Shown here one piece after another: positions 54,593 to 63,892 of a stretch of 64,000 bases of DNA (position 1 is the stretch's first letter; every line of letters begins with the position of its first letter). Origin of the DNA: Pseudomonas asiatica. GTDB lineage: Bacteria > Pseudomonadota > Gammaproteobacteria > Pseudomonadales > Pseudomonadaceae. The stretch spans positions 2,112,001 through 2,176,000 of the forward strand of contig NZ_CP157874.1 of NCBI RefSeq assembly GCF_040214835.1, in the 5' to 3' direction. A program made the translations under genes and the position numbers. The notes under the pieces were generated by a model that saw nothing but the letters and a program-made list of their open reading frames with translations, did not search any database and was not told where the DNA came from.

Positions 54593-56167
54593 ATGACCGG
54601 AAGCAATTTCATTGGCGGCCAGCGCAGCGCCACCGGCAGCGTGCGCCTGCAAAGCCTCGATGCGCGTACCGGCGAAGCCTTGCCGCAGGCCTTTGCCCAA
54701 GCCACCCCGGAAGAAGTGGACGCCGCCGCCCAGGCTGCCGAAGCGGCCTTCGCCGAATACAACGCCCTGGCCCCGCAGCGCCGTGCGCAGTTCCTCGATG
54801 CCATTGCCGACCAGCTGGATGCGCTGGACGACACCTTTGTCGCCACCGTGTGCCGCGAAACCGCACTGCCGGCCGGGCGCATCCAGGGCGAACGCGCGCG
54901 CACCAGCAACCAGATGCGCCTGTTCGCCTCGGTGCTTCGTCGTGGCGACTACCTGGGTGCGCGCATCGACCGCGCCCAACCCCAGCGTCAGCCGCTGCCG
55001 CGCCCTGATCTGCGCCAGTACCGCACCGGCGTCGGCCCGGTAGCCGTGTTCGGCGCCAGCAACTTCCCGCTGGCCTTCTCCACCGCAGGGGGGGATACCG
55101 CCGCGGCGCTGGCCGCCGGTTGCCCGGTGGTGGTGAAGGCGCACAGCGGCCACATGGCTACTGCCGAACGGGTGGCTGAGGCCATCGAGCGGGCGGTGGT
55201 GGCCACCGGCATGCCCGCGGGCGTGTTCAACATGATCTACGGTGCCGGTGTCGGCGAAGCGCTGGTGCGCCACCCGGCGATCCAGGCCGTGGGCTTCACC
55301 GGTTCGCTCAAGGGCGGCCGTGCGCTGTGCGAGCTGGCTGCAGCGCGCCCGCAGCCGATTCCGGTGTTCGCCGAAATGAGCAGCATCAACCCGGTGCTGG
55401 TCTTGCCTGAGGCCTTGCAGGCCAGGGGCGAGCAGGTAGCCAGGGAGCTGGCCGGTTCGGTGGTGCTGGGCTGCGGGCAGTTCTGCACCAACCCCGGGCT
55501 GGTCATCGGAATTGCCGGCGAGGCGTTCAGCAACTTCCTGGCGGCCCTTGGTGCGCAGCTGGCCGACCAGCCCGGGCAGACCATGCTCAATGTCGGTACA
55601 TTGCGCAGCTATGCCCAGGGCGTGCAACGCCTGCACCAGCACCCGGGCGTGCGTCATCTGGCCGGCGCCGACCAGGCTGGCGACCAGGCGCAGGCGCAGC
55701 TGTTCCAGGCGGATGTGAGCCTGCTGCTTGACGGTGATGCGTTGCTTCAGGAGGAGGTGTTCGGGCCGGCCACGGTGGCCGTGGCGGTGGCCGACGAAGC
55801 CGAACTGCGCCGCGCGCTGCAAGCCTTGCACGGGCAGCTGACGGCAACGCTGATTGCCGAGCCGCAAGACCTGCAGCGCTTCGCCGCTCTGGTGCCGCTG
55901 CTGCAGCGCAAGGCCGGGCGCCTGCTGGTCAATGGTTACCCGACCGGTGTCGAAGTGTGCGATGCCATGGTGCATGGCGGGCCATACCCGGCCACGTCCG
56001 ATGCCCGTGGGACCTCGGTCGGCACCTTGGCCATCGACCGCTTCCTGCGGCCGGTGTGCTACCAGGACTACCCGGATGCGCTGCTGCCCGACGCCCTGAA
56101 AAACGCCAACCCGCTGGGCCTGCAACGCCTGGTCGACGGCCAGCACAGCCGCGAGGCGCTGGCCTGA
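54593..56167 (+). CDS. Alpha-ketoglutarate semialdehyde dehydrogenase (2,5-dioxovalerate dehydrogenase)
   Basis: A 524-residue aldehyde dehydrogenase of the KGSADH type that oxidises alpha-ketoglutarate semialdehyde to alpha-ketoglutarate. Marks are VFGASNFPLAFSTAGGDTAA, NMIYGAGVGEALVRHP, general base Glu in VFAEMSSINPV, and Cys298 in LGCGQFCTNPG. NADP-type use is likely for this group. It ends the pentonate pathway so the carbon enters the TCA cycle. A REP pair lies between it and the FAH gene, and a GC-rich hairpin (56198-56223) follows the stop. Confidence 0.9.
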   Translation: MTGSNFIGGQRSATGSVRLQSLDARTGEALPQAFAQATPEEVDAAAQAAEAAFAEYNALAPQRRAQFLDAIADQLDALDDTFVATVCRETALPAGRIQGERARTSNQMRLFASVLRRGDYLGARIDRAQPQRQPLPRPDLRQYRTGVGPVAVFGASNFPLAFSTAGGDTAAALAAGCPVVVKAHSGHMATAERVAEAIERAVVATGMPAGVFNMIYGAGVGEALVRHPAIQAVGFTGSLKGGRALCELAAARPQPIPVFAEMSSINPVLVLPEALQARGEQVARELAGSVVLGCGQFCTNPGLVIGIAGEAFSNFLAALGAQLADQPGQTMLNVGTLRSYAQGVQRLHQHPGVRHLAGADQAGDQAQAQLFQADVSLLLDGDALLQEEVFGPATVAVAVADEAELRRALQALHGQLTATLIAEPQDLQRFAALVPLLQRKAGRLLVNGYPTGVEVCDAMVHGGPYPATSDARGTSVGTLAIDRFLRPVCYQDYPDALLPDALKNANPLGLQRLVDGQHSREALA

Positions 56168-56197
56168 CGCCAAGGGCTTCGGCGTGGTACCGCTGGA

Positions 56198-56223
56198 CCC
56201 CGCCCGGGTAGGCCCGGGCGGGG
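56198..56223. terminator. GC hairpin between convergent genes
   Basis: CCCCGCCCGGG-TAGG-CCCGGGCGGGG; strong stem but no T-run, so the terminator role is uncertain. Confidence 0.5.
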
Positions 56224-56225
56224 TG

Positions 56226-56990
56226 TCAGATATGCGGCCAGAACGCCAGCAGCAGACCACCAGCGATAAGCAGGGCGCCACTGTAGCGGCGCCAGGCCGC
56301 GCCCAACCGCAACACTTTCTCCGCCAGAACCAGCATCGCCAGCGCGGCCATGCCCCACAGGCTCATGGCGCCAACCACCAGCAGCACCAGCATCAGCGCC
56401 CAGCAGCAACCGATGCAGTACAGGCCATGCTGCAACCCCAGCCTCCAGGCGCCGCCAAGGCCCGGGCGTACATGGTGCTGAAGAAAGAACAGCGGGCTCT
56501 GGCAATGCTCCAGGCAAGCGGCCTTGCCCTGGCTCATCTGGTAGCCGCCGGCCAGCAGAAGCAGTAGCGCACCCATGAGCGGTGGCAGGCGCAGGGTCAT
56601 GGGATCGAGCCAGCCAAGCCATTCGCCAAGGGCCTGCAGCAGGGTCATCAGCAGGGCGAAGCCACACCAGAGCAGCGCATAGGCCGCGCAGAACAGCAGC
56701 AGCTTGAATGGGCCGGTGCTGTCGCGCAGCAGGCAGCGTCGGTAAAGCAGGAACACCGGCAGGGCGGCCGGCAGCATCATTGCCTGCATCATCGCCAACC
56801 ACATCAGCAGGGTCAGCGCGCCCTGGCGCGACCACCAGGCGGTGGGTGGCATCTGCATCTCGCCCATCGCCGCCATGGTCGTTGCCTGCTCGACGTGCCA
56901 CCACCAACCCAGCGCGCTGATCATCAGCACCAGCGCGCCGGTCAGCAGCGCGCCCGGGGCTGGCCAGCGACTAGCCGCGGATGATGCCAT
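56226..56990 (-). CDS. DUF2182 integral membrane protein
   Basis: A 254-residue polytopic membrane protein of the DUF2182 family (predicted metal-binding membrane protein). Seven or so helices; the family signature GYQMSQGKAACLEHCQSPL then GLQHGLYCIGCCWALMLVLL shows the conserved cysteines and histidines. ATG 56990 overlaps the end of the DUF1326 gene by 20 bases, so the pair is co-translated. Function unknown; metal or thiol chemistry in the membrane is suggested by the Cys/His pattern. Confidence 0.85.
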   Translation of the reverse strand: MASSAASRWPAPGALLTGALVLMISALGWWWHVEQATTMAAMGEMQMPPTAWWSRQGALTLLMWLAMMQAMMLPAALPVFLLYRRCLLRDSTGPFKLLLFCAAYALLWCGFALLMTLLQALGEWLGWLDPMTLRLPPLMGALLLLLAGGYQMSQGKAACLEHCQSPLFFLQHHVRPGLGGAWRLGLQHGLYCIGCCWALMLVLLVVGAMSLWGMAALAMLVLAEKVLRLGAAWRRYSGALLIAGGLLLAFWPHI

Positions 56991-57606
56991 TTGGCCCCAT
57001 ATCCAGGTCGTAGAGCATGGCGTTGCGCCCGGCATAGTCCAGCTTCACCGCCCCGGAGCAGTTGAAGGTGGCGCTGGCGCAGTCCGTCTCGCCGAACTCG
57101 AAGCCCTCTGGCAGCACCAGCCTGGCCCGGTGCACCGATCCGTCCACGGGGTTGCGGATCGGCTCGGCCCGGCCATCCAGCACCCCGGGCACGTGGATGC
57201 TGGCGGTCAGTGCGGCGCGGTCGGTGTGCACCTCAACCGGCACGAACTGCGGTGCGTGCATGGTCTGCACCGTGCTGGCAAAAATGGCGAAGAAGGCCGT
57301 GGGTTCCTGCTCCTGGCCGCTGAGAATGGTCAGCAATGCCTGGCGCTGGGCATCACTGGCGCGTTCATCGATAAAGGCCTGGCATTGCCCACCGCCCTCG
57401 TGGATGGGCCCAGGCCAGGCGAAGGTGCAGGCCACATTCAAGCCGGCCAGCGACACCTCGTCGAAGTACCCCTCCTCGATGTGATAGCCCACTGCCGCTT
57501 CGCAAGTGCCATGGGTGGGCAAGGCATTGAACTGGCAGGGGCAGCCATAATCGCAGTTGCAAAGGTCGACCCCTGCGCCGCGCAATCGCCAATCGACATA
57601 GGCCAT
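56971..57606 (-). CDS. DUF1326 protein, cysteine-rich
   Basis: A 211-residue soluble protein of DUF1326. The N-terminus bears a Cys cluster: GVDLCNCDYGCPCQFNALPT then HGTCEAAVGYHIEEG; further Cys at QCQAF, DCASATFNC. It may bind metal or form disulfides; no reaction is known. ATG 57606 follows GAGGAT closely. It forms a two-gene unit with the DUF2182 membrane protein, a pairing seen in several proteobacteria. Confidence 0.85.
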   Translation of the reverse strand: MAYVDWRLRGAGVDLCNCDYGCPCQFNALPTHGTCEAAVGYHIEEGYFDEVSLAGLNVACTFAWPGPIHEGGGQCQAFIDERASDAQRQALLTILSGQEQEPTAFFAIFASTVQTMHAPQFVPVEVHTDRAALTASIHVPGVLDGRAEPIRNPVDGSVHRARLVLPEGFEFGETDCASATFNCSGAVKLDYAGRNAMLYDLDMGPNGIIRG

Positions 57607-57728
57607 GATCCTATCCTCGCAAACAAGTGCCACTTGTTAGTTTAGTTCCGGATCATGCCGCCATATTTAGATAGATTCGGCATCTGTCACGGGCCGTATA
57701 AAACCACTGCTTCAAAGCATCGGCCTTC

Positions 57729-58529
57729 TCAGTCAGATGGGGCAGTGCGGGATTCACGGTCAATATCCTCCGGCCAATGAACCTTGGGTGCCAGGCAATG
57801 CATGTGGCTCAGGCCATCGTCATCGTTCCAGTCACGGGGTGGGTGTACGAACGCTGGCAGGGCTTCTGGGCCTTGCTGCATGAATAGCCGGGCGATAGCC
57901 CAGTAGGCTTCGCCTTGGTACAGGTCATAGGTGAAGAACACACGGTCGATAACTTCGTTGGTTTCCGGGTTGCGGACCGACAGCATGACGTTTTCGATCA
58001 GGCCACCGTGGCCGGGGGCGTAGACTCGGTAGACTTCGGCGGTTACATCGTCCCAGTTGTAGGCGACCGGTTTGACGCCCCAGCGTTTACGACTGAAGAT
58101 GAATATGCGGTCATATCGAAACTCATAAATATATATTTTTTGGCGTAGTCGATTGAAGCGAATTGGCTCGTCTCTAGGCGTAACCAGATCAAGTCTGATA
58201 TAGGGAATCAAAACCCACAGCATGACCGGAGGAAAAATTATTGATATGTTTATTAACCAATCGCGCTGCCAACCGTCATGTAAAAGACCCCAGTAGAAGC
58301 AAAGCGTCAATCCTAGAATAAAAATCAAGCCCGGAGCCCCAACTAAAAATATGACGCCTCGAAGGATGGTGCTGCTCCGTGGTAACTCGAGATATACATC
58401 ATCGAAATAATTGGGTGCCGGCTTGACACTCGCCCATACGCTCCGCCATTTTGGCACTTCATCCACCTTGGGAAGGTCATGACTCCAGCCTAAAGCACGT
58501 TCGCACAAAACTTCATCATCACGTTTCAC
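57729..58529 (-). CDS. DUF6708-like membrane protein, copy 1 (putative effector immunity)
   Basis: A 266-residue protein, nearly identical to copy 3 (59631-60431) outside the membrane segments. Two hydrophobic helices lie at about 58-84 and 92-112, then the conserved cytoplasmic block RDEPIRFNRLRQKIYIYEFR, WGVKPVAYNWDDVTAEVYRV, GGLIENVMLSVRNPETNEVI. It starts with GTG. Upstream, its leader keeps a copy of the last codons of the small ORF 60428-60775 (PSGYIGVCAKKINE then stop), proof of tandem duplication. Being downstream of a VasX-type pore effector, an immunity role is likely. DUF number is from memory. Confidence 0.7.
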   Translation of the reverse strand: MKRDDEVLCERALGWSHDLPKVDEVPKWRSVWASVKPAPNYFDDVYLELPRSSTILRGVIFLVGAPGLIFILGLTLCFYWGLLHDGWQRDWLINISIIFPPVMLWVLIPYIRLDLVTPRDEPIRFNRLRQKIYIYEFRYDRIFIFSRKRWGVKPVAYNWDDVTAEVYRVYAPGHGGLIENVMLSVRNPETNEVIDRVFFTYDLYQGEAYWAIARLFMQQGPEALPAFVHPPRDWNDDDGLSHMHCLAPKVHWPEDIDRESRTAPSD

Positions 58530-58633
58530 TCGTTAATCTTCTTTGCACAAACCCCAATGTACCCACTTGGCATCTAGGCAGAGCGTGTAGCAGCAGGGTG
58601 CTTACCGTGCCCTCAGCACCTCGCGCTAAGGTT

Positions 58634-59452
58634 TTAGACGACTTCATCTGTTGTCGGTGCGCTGCGAGACTCCAAGTCGATTTTCGCTGGCCATCGGACC
58701 CTGGGGGCGAGGTATTGCATAGGGTTCAGACCATTGCCAATCTTCTGACCCTGAAAAGGGCGTAGAGAGTCAGGAAGAGCGTCATAGCCACTTTGCATGT
58801 ACAAACGTGCCAGTGCCCAATACTGCTTGCCTTGCTCTATGTCGTCACACAGGAACAGGCGGTCGATGACTTCCTCGGTGTCTGTTTTACGAACCGATAT
58901 CATTACATTTTCAATGAGGCCGCCGTAGCCCATTGGGGCGTATACCCTGTAGACCTCGGCAGTTAGGTCGGCCCAGTCATAGGCCACGGGTTTTACCCCC
59001 CAACCCTTGCTGCCGAAGGGGTGTAGGCGATCAAACCTGTACTCGTAAAAATAGACTTTTTGGCGTGCTCTATTGAAGCGTATGGGTTCATCGCGAGGAA
59101 GTCGTAGGTCTATACGAAACAATGGAAAAAAGGCCCAGGTTGAAAGAGTTACAATCATGATGCCTATGGTCGTAATTTCAATTCCCGATTGCCAGTCGTC
59201 AAGGAGGGAAGTGATGATGTCTGGCACGATAAACACCATGGTGTAAATTAAAATAATCAAGCCTCCGAAAAAAGATATCCCCCGCACACTGACCGACGAC
59301 CGTGGGATCTCGATAAATATATGTCCAGCCCGATTGATCTTTAAATTAGATGCCAAACACACCTCGCGCTGCGCGGGTGCAATATCATGCGGAGGAAGAT
59401 CATACTTCCAGCCCACCCCTCGGGTAGGTAGCATCTTTCTCTTTCCTTTCAT
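58634..59452 (-). CDS. DUF6708-like membrane protein, copy 2 (diverged)
   Basis: A 272-residue paralogue of copies 1 and 3 with the same layout but far lower identity: two hydrophobic helices (GISFFGGLIILIYTMVFIVP; IGIMIVTLSTWAFFPLFRI), then RDEPIRFNRARQKVYFYEYR and WGVKPVAYDWADLTAEVYRV. The start is ATG 59452, with a second ATG 59434 possible. It may protect against a different effector variant. The AT-rich helix regions contrast with the GC-rich conserved block. Confidence 0.7.
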   Translation of the reverse strand: MKGKRKMLPTRGVGWKYDLPPHDIAPAQREVCLASNLKINRAGHIFIEIPRSSVSVRGISFFGGLIILIYTMVFIVPDIITSLLDDWQSGIEITTIGIMIVTLSTWAFFPLFRIDLRLPRDEPIRFNRARQKVYFYEYRFDRLHPFGSKGWGVKPVAYDWADLTAEVYRVYAPMGYGGLIENVMISVRKTDTEEVIDRLFLCDDIEQGKQYWALARLYMQSGYDALPDSLRPFQGQKIGNGLNPMQYLAPRVRWPAKIDLESRSAPTTDEVV

Positions 59453-59630
59453 GCATTCAGTTCCGTGGAAACAGTGATGGGTAGGACGATGATGGCCTGG
59501 CTGATGATGGCAAGCAGAGCGGGGAGCAGCCTGCCGCAGGGCCTGACTGGGCAGTGGCCACGCGGGAAGAGTGAGGCTGCCGCAACCCAGGGCAGCCTAT
59601 ACCTTCTAGACTTGGGGTTCATCGGCCCTC

Positions 59631-60431
59631 TCAGTCAGATGGGGCAGTACGGGACTCACGGTCAATGTCCTCCGGCCAATGAACCTTTGGTGCCAGGCAA
59701 TGCATGTGGCTCAGGCCATCGTCATCGTTCCAGTCACGGGGTGGGTGTACGAACTTCGGCAGGGCTTCGGGGCCTTGCTGCATGAATAGTCGGGCGATGG
59801 CCCAGTAGGCTTCGCCTTTGTAGAGGTCATAGGTGAAGAACACACGGTCGATGACTTCGTTGGTTTCCGGGTTGCGGACCGACAGCATGACGTTTTCGAT
59901 CAGCCCACCGTGGCCGGGGGCGTAGACTCGGTAGACTTCGGCGGTTACGTCGTCCCAGTTGTAGGCGACCGGTTTGACGCCCCATCGCTTGCGACTGAAG
60001 ATGAAGATACGGTCATATCGAAACTCATAAATATATATTTTTTGGCGTAGTCGATTGAAGCGAATTGGCTCGTCTCTAGGGGCAACCAGATCAAGCCTCA
60101 CATAGGCAGTCAAAGCCCATAATGCTACCGGAAGAAGAGCTATTGATATGTTTGTAAGCCAGTCGCGCGGCCAACTGCCATGCAAAAGGCTCCAGTATAA
60201 GTAAAGCGTAATTCCTAAAGCGAATAGCAAACCCGGAACCCCAATCAAAAATATAACACCTCGAAGGATGGTGCTGCTCCGCGGTAACTCGAGATATACA
60301 TCATCGAAATAGTTTGGCGACGGCTTGACACTCGTCCACACTTCCCGCCACTTTGGAACTTCATGCACCGTGGGAAGGTCATGGCTCCAGCCTAAAGCGC
60401 GCTCGCACAAAACTTTATCATCACGCTTCAC
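59631..60431 (-). CDS. DUF6708-like membrane protein, copy 3 (putative effector immunity)
   Basis: A 266-residue protein, sister of copy 1, also with a GTG start (60431). Two membrane helices (GVIFLIGVPGLLFALGITLY; ISIALLPVALWALTAYVRL) followed by the conserved soluble block. The GTG overlaps the TGA of the 115-residue ORF upstream (GTGA), which suggests translational coupling to it and, in turn, to the effector gene. An immunity function for the VasX-type effector is my inference, as known VasX immunity protein TsiV2 is also a membrane protein of this size. Confidence 0.7.
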   Translation of the reverse strand: MKRDDKVLCERALGWSHDLPTVHEVPKWREVWTSVKPSPNYFDDVYLELPRSSTILRGVIFLIGVPGLLFALGITLYLYWSLLHGSWPRDWLTNISIALLPVALWALTAYVRLDLVAPRDEPIRFNRLRQKIYIYEFRYDRIFIFSRKRWGVKPVAYNWDDVTAEVYRVYAPGHGGLIENVMLSVRNPETNEVIDRVFFTYDLYKGEAYWAIARLFMQQGPEALPKFVHPPRDWNDDDGLSHMHCLAPKVHWPEDIDRESRTAPSD

Positions 60432-60775
60432 TCGCTAATCTCCCTGGCACAAATCTCAATGTACCCACTTGGTAGGCTCCGATCCGGCCAGTACATGACC
60501 AACAGCGTAGCTGCCTCAATTGTGTGTTTTCCTATAGTCGCCATGAGCGCTATCGAGCCCGAAATCTCTAACTGGCTGAGTTCAGTAGAATAAGGTTTTC
60601 GCTTCTCGCTAATTGAATAATTGCAGTCGTGGTCTGGTATTCGTGGAGGCGCGAAGCTCGAAAATGAAGAGGACGGCGAGAGAAATTCTTCAGAGCTCGC
60701 AAAAAAAATTGCCCGAAGCAATAGTTTCCCCGCCAATGTAATCAGGGTGATTACCGTCATCGTGACGATGCGCAA
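60428..60775 (-). CDS. Small ORF overlapping the effector end
   Basis: A 115-residue frame beginning inside the end of the effector gene (86-base overlap) and ending with GTGA overlap at copy 3. The first 27 residues are hydrophobic (TVITLITLAGKLLLRAIFF). The rest, PSSSFSSFAPPRIPDHDCNY and MYWPDRSLPSGYIEICARE, has no known family. It is supported by the conserved tail in the leader of copy 1 and by the tight overlaps at both ends. It could be a small accessory or immunity protein; it may also be a remnant. Confidence 0.45.
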   Translation of the reverse strand: MRIVTMTVITLITLAGKLLLRAIFFASSEEFLSPSSSFSSFAPPRIPDHDCNYSISEKRKPYSTELSQLEISGSIALMATIGKHTIEAATLLVMYWPDRSLPSGYIEICAREISE

Positions 60776-63647
60776 TCAATTTCCAGCGATATCCCGAAGA
60801 ACGCTCGTCGTACATAGGCAAAGCGATCAAGAATTTCAGTTCCTTAATTATTTCCGTGCTTGTCAAGCCACCGATTTTCGGAAGCCCTGGATCAGTTGCC
60901 AAGCGCGACTCAAAATTCAACTTCGCCTGAACGCCTAGCGTGGCAGCATTGAGTTCGGCAAAAGCGATATCCGCTTGTTCTGGAACATTCCAATGAATGG
61001 TCGGCTTTTCGTCTGCTTTTCCAAAGCAGCACCGCCTTACCCAGCGCTCCAGATCAGTTGATTCATTTTCCTGAGCGCGTTTGCTTAGTTGATAAGCAGC
61101 AAGCGTGAAGGCGATCGCCAATCCCAGCGGGCCGAAAACCAAGGGATAGAGTACTGCGAATCCGAAAGCGACAGTGCCAAGAACATACAAACCGGCCGAA
61201 ATTAGATGTCGCTGGTATGCGGCATCATCACCCGCAGCGGCAGCTCGCCTGGTCGCATTGATTGCTTGAGCCGCATCAAAGACCCCTGCAACCGCACTCA
61301 CCAAAGCACCAAGCCTTATCAAGGCCCCCCCACTGGCTGCAACACCCTTTGCCCACCCCAAATTCAGTGGACCAGCACTTGATCTCAAAATGAGCCCAAC
61401 CAGTTCGATTTGCCCTCCCAACAGGCCCAACTGCGATCCTTGCAACGCCAACTTGGCCTCATGCGCCTTCGGCCCAATCTCTGTCTCCGCCTTTTCCTGA
61501 TTCCTGCCCAGGCTGTCCTGCTGCAGATACAACCCGCCTATCGCCAGCAGAACCTCCCAACTGCCAGCAATCCCGCGCAACCCGGAAAAACCGGTTTTTA
61601 CCAATCGGGCCGACTGCTGCGTCGTGATCTTCATCCCCTGCAACAACCTGCGCGCATCGGTTTCCAACGTCCCCGCTGCCACCGAGATATCCACCAAGGC
61701 AAGCTGCGCCGCGCTGCTCGCCTGGGTCACGTCCATGCTGGCCTCCTTGAACAACCGGCCATGCACTTCCTCGGCCTTGCCCTCGACCCACACCGTCACG
61801 CTGATCATCGAATTGGTGAACCGTGGATCGAGCACGGCCAGGCTCATCAGCCCGTGCTGGATGATCGGCCGCACCTTGCGCATGGCCTTCATCGAACCAA
61901 ACTCGAAGTCATCGATATTGCGGCGCATCCGGTCCCGCGCCTCGGCGATCGACGCGTTGGCCTTGTGCTGCAACTCCCGGAGGTGGGCGCTCTGCAAGGC
62001 GTAGTACTCGCCCAGCTTCATCTTCACTTCCAGCTCGATCAGGTGGACGCCGTTGTAGAGAAACTGCGTGGCGCTGTTCAGATGCCGCACGGCCTTCTGA
62101 ATGCCAGGTGACAGACATGGCGCCAGCCGCTGACTGGCCGCATTGAGCGCGCCCTGCGTTTCAGCAATGGCCTGCTTGAGGGTATTGCGCATGCGCAGGC
62201 CGGCGTCATCGCTGGCGATGATCTTGCTCAGCATGCCGTAGAGCTTGTCGCTGTCGTTCCAGTTGATCGCTTCTGTGGCGGAGAAACTGGGCAGCAGCCC
62301 GGCCAGCAGAGAGCGATCCCGCATCAACAAGGCGCGGTAGGGCGGGCTGTCCGGGTCCTGCAGCCATTTCAACCAGAGCAGTTCGCTGGTGCCGGAAGCG
62401 GGAATATGCGGTTCAAGGCGGGGGACGACAGCTTCCGTAACGCCACCGCCCAGGCACAGGGCCATGGTCTTGGCGTAGGCCACCCCGGACTCACGATCGT
62501 TACCGTCGTAGTCGTACGCCTCGGCCACCTTGAACATGGGCGTATCGAACAAGGCAACGTACGCCCTTGTGTCCTTGTCGATGTAACGCTGAAACTCGCG
62601 CTCCTGCTGCTCGTATTCAGCCTGGAACGCGGCCCGCTGCGGTTCGTGGTAGCGCTCTTCAAGCCGCTCGTCACTCTCCTGCTGCGCACGCTCGACCAAT
62701 AGCTGCCGCTCGACAGCCGGGTCGGTGAACACCGGCGGCCCATCGCCCGTCATCGGTTCCAGCGACGGCACCTTCTGCGCCGCCCATTCCCTGTGCGTGG
62801 CACGAATGATCTGCAGGATCTGCGAGGTCTGCAGCTGATAGGCGCGCATCGGGTCTTCACGCCAGGCCTGACGCTTCAGTACCCAGTTCAGGCGCTGATG
62901 GTTGTACTCCTGAATCAGCCCGACAGTGTCGTCGAGCACCACCGCCAGCACGCCGTTTTCCAGCTTGTGCCGGTTGATCGCATTGACCAGATACCCTCGC
63001 AGGGCGAACCGGCGCAACCAGCGGCTGTGGAAGCCATGCGCACTGTCGAAGGGGGCACAGCCATGCTGGGCGTACTCGAACACCTGCTGGTCGACCCCAA
63101 GCTTATCGGGCGTCATGGCGATGCCCAGCAGTTCGGGATTGTTGCGGGCCTGGATCAGGTCCAGGCCCTCGAAGCGATGCGCAGGCGACGCGCCGCTCTT
63201 GTAGGCGTTCAGCACGCTCACCGGCCAGGCGTCACTGGAGAAGGCCAGCCAGGCGCTGGTGTACCTGCCGGTATCGAGGTTGAGAAAGGCCGAAGGAATG
63301 TCGTGATCTGCGTTCACGCATTTTTCGGGCAGCGGCGAAGGCGGGCCATCTGGCGGCTCGTAAGGGTTGAAGCGGCGCAGATGACCTTGCTCGCTGACGG
63401 CATAGGCATGCCAGACCTGCTGGTCGAGCAGCACATACAGGAAGCCCCTGCGCAAGGTGCGCAAGCCGATCTTTGTCGAGATATGCCGGTTATCCGCCAC
63501 GGTGGAGACACACTCGGGGCGGGTATCGGGCACCAGGGCGCGACGCAGCGGTAGGATCGGCAGGCCCTGGCGCTCGCAGAACATGCACTGGTCGTGCGGC
63601 AGCCCGGCTTCGGCGATCGCGAGGGCAATACGTTGGCTGATGGTCAT
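60690..63647 (-). CDS. T6SS effector, VasX / BTH_I2691 family (pore-forming)
   Basis: A 985-residue secreted toxin. The N-terminal 160 residues match the VasX N-terminal region (CMFCERQGLPILPLRRALVP, TLRRGFLYVLLDQQVWHAYA, DQGHLRRFNP-like GHLRRFNPYEPPD). A long helical middle part follows, then hydrophobic stretches near the end (HLISAGLYVLGTVAFGFAVL, YPLVFGPLGLAIAFTLAAYQ), as in pore-forming colicin-like VasX of Vibrio. It should be delivered by a type VI secretion system to depolarise rival cells. No VgrG or PAAR gene is in the window; DUF6708-like genes follow downstream. Confidence 0.82.
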   Translation of the reverse strand: MTISQRIALAIAEAGLPHDQCMFCERQGLPILPLRRALVPDTRPECVSTVADNRHISTKIGLRTLRRGFLYVLLDQQVWHAYAVSEQGHLRRFNPYEPPDGPPSPLPEKCVNADHDIPSAFLNLDTGRYTSAWLAFSSDAWPVSVLNAYKSGASPAHRFEGLDLIQARNNPELLGIAMTPDKLGVDQQVFEYAQHGCAPFDSAHGFHSRWLRRFALRGYLVNAINRHKLENGVLAVVLDDTVGLIQEYNHQRLNWVLKRQAWREDPMRAYQLQTSQILQIIRATHREWAAQKVPSLEPMTGDGPPVFTDPAVERQLLVERAQQESDERLEERYHEPQRAAFQAEYEQQEREFQRYIDKDTRAYVALFDTPMFKVAEAYDYDGNDRESGVAYAKTMALCLGGGVTEAVVPRLEPHIPASGTSELLWLKWLQDPDSPPYRALLMRDRSLLAGLLPSFSATEAINWNDSDKLYGMLSKIIASDDAGLRMRNTLKQAIAETQGALNAASQRLAPCLSPGIQKAVRHLNSATQFLYNGVHLIELEVKMKLGEYYALQSAHLRELQHKANASIAEARDRMRRNIDDFEFGSMKAMRKVRPIIQHGLMSLAVLDPRFTNSMISVTVWVEGKAEEVHGRLFKEASMDVTQASSAAQLALVDISVAAGTLETDARRLLQGMKITTQQSARLVKTGFSGLRGIAGSWEVLLAIGGLYLQQDSLGRNQEKAETEIGPKAHEAKLALQGSQLGLLGGQIELVGLILRSSAGPLNLGWAKGVAASGGALIRLGALVSAVAGVFDAAQAINATRRAAAAGDDAAYQRHLISAGLYVLGTVAFGFAVLYPLVFGPLGLAIAFTLAAYQLSKRAQENESTDLERWVRRCCFGKADEKPTIHWNVPEQADIAFAELNAATLGVQAKLNFESRLATDPGLPKIGGLTSTEIIKELKFLIALPMYDERSSGYRWKLIAHRHDDGNHPDYIGGETIASGNFFCEL

Positions 63648-63892
63648 GAGCGATCCTCGTGTTGGACAGGTCCTTGTCGACCTCTGAACACTAACGGGGA
63701 ATCGCTTTCCAGAGAGGCATTGGGCTTCCTAAAAGCTTGTAGGAAACGTCTCTGAATAATGGTTTAGCTCTATATGGGGCCATGATCGGTACCCCGGCCT
63801 TTTGCGCCACCTGTCGAACCCAAGGCACTGCTGCTGGCCGTTTTCCGTCCGATCTGTATGCGCGATCAATGCGCAAACCCAGGAGAACTTCC

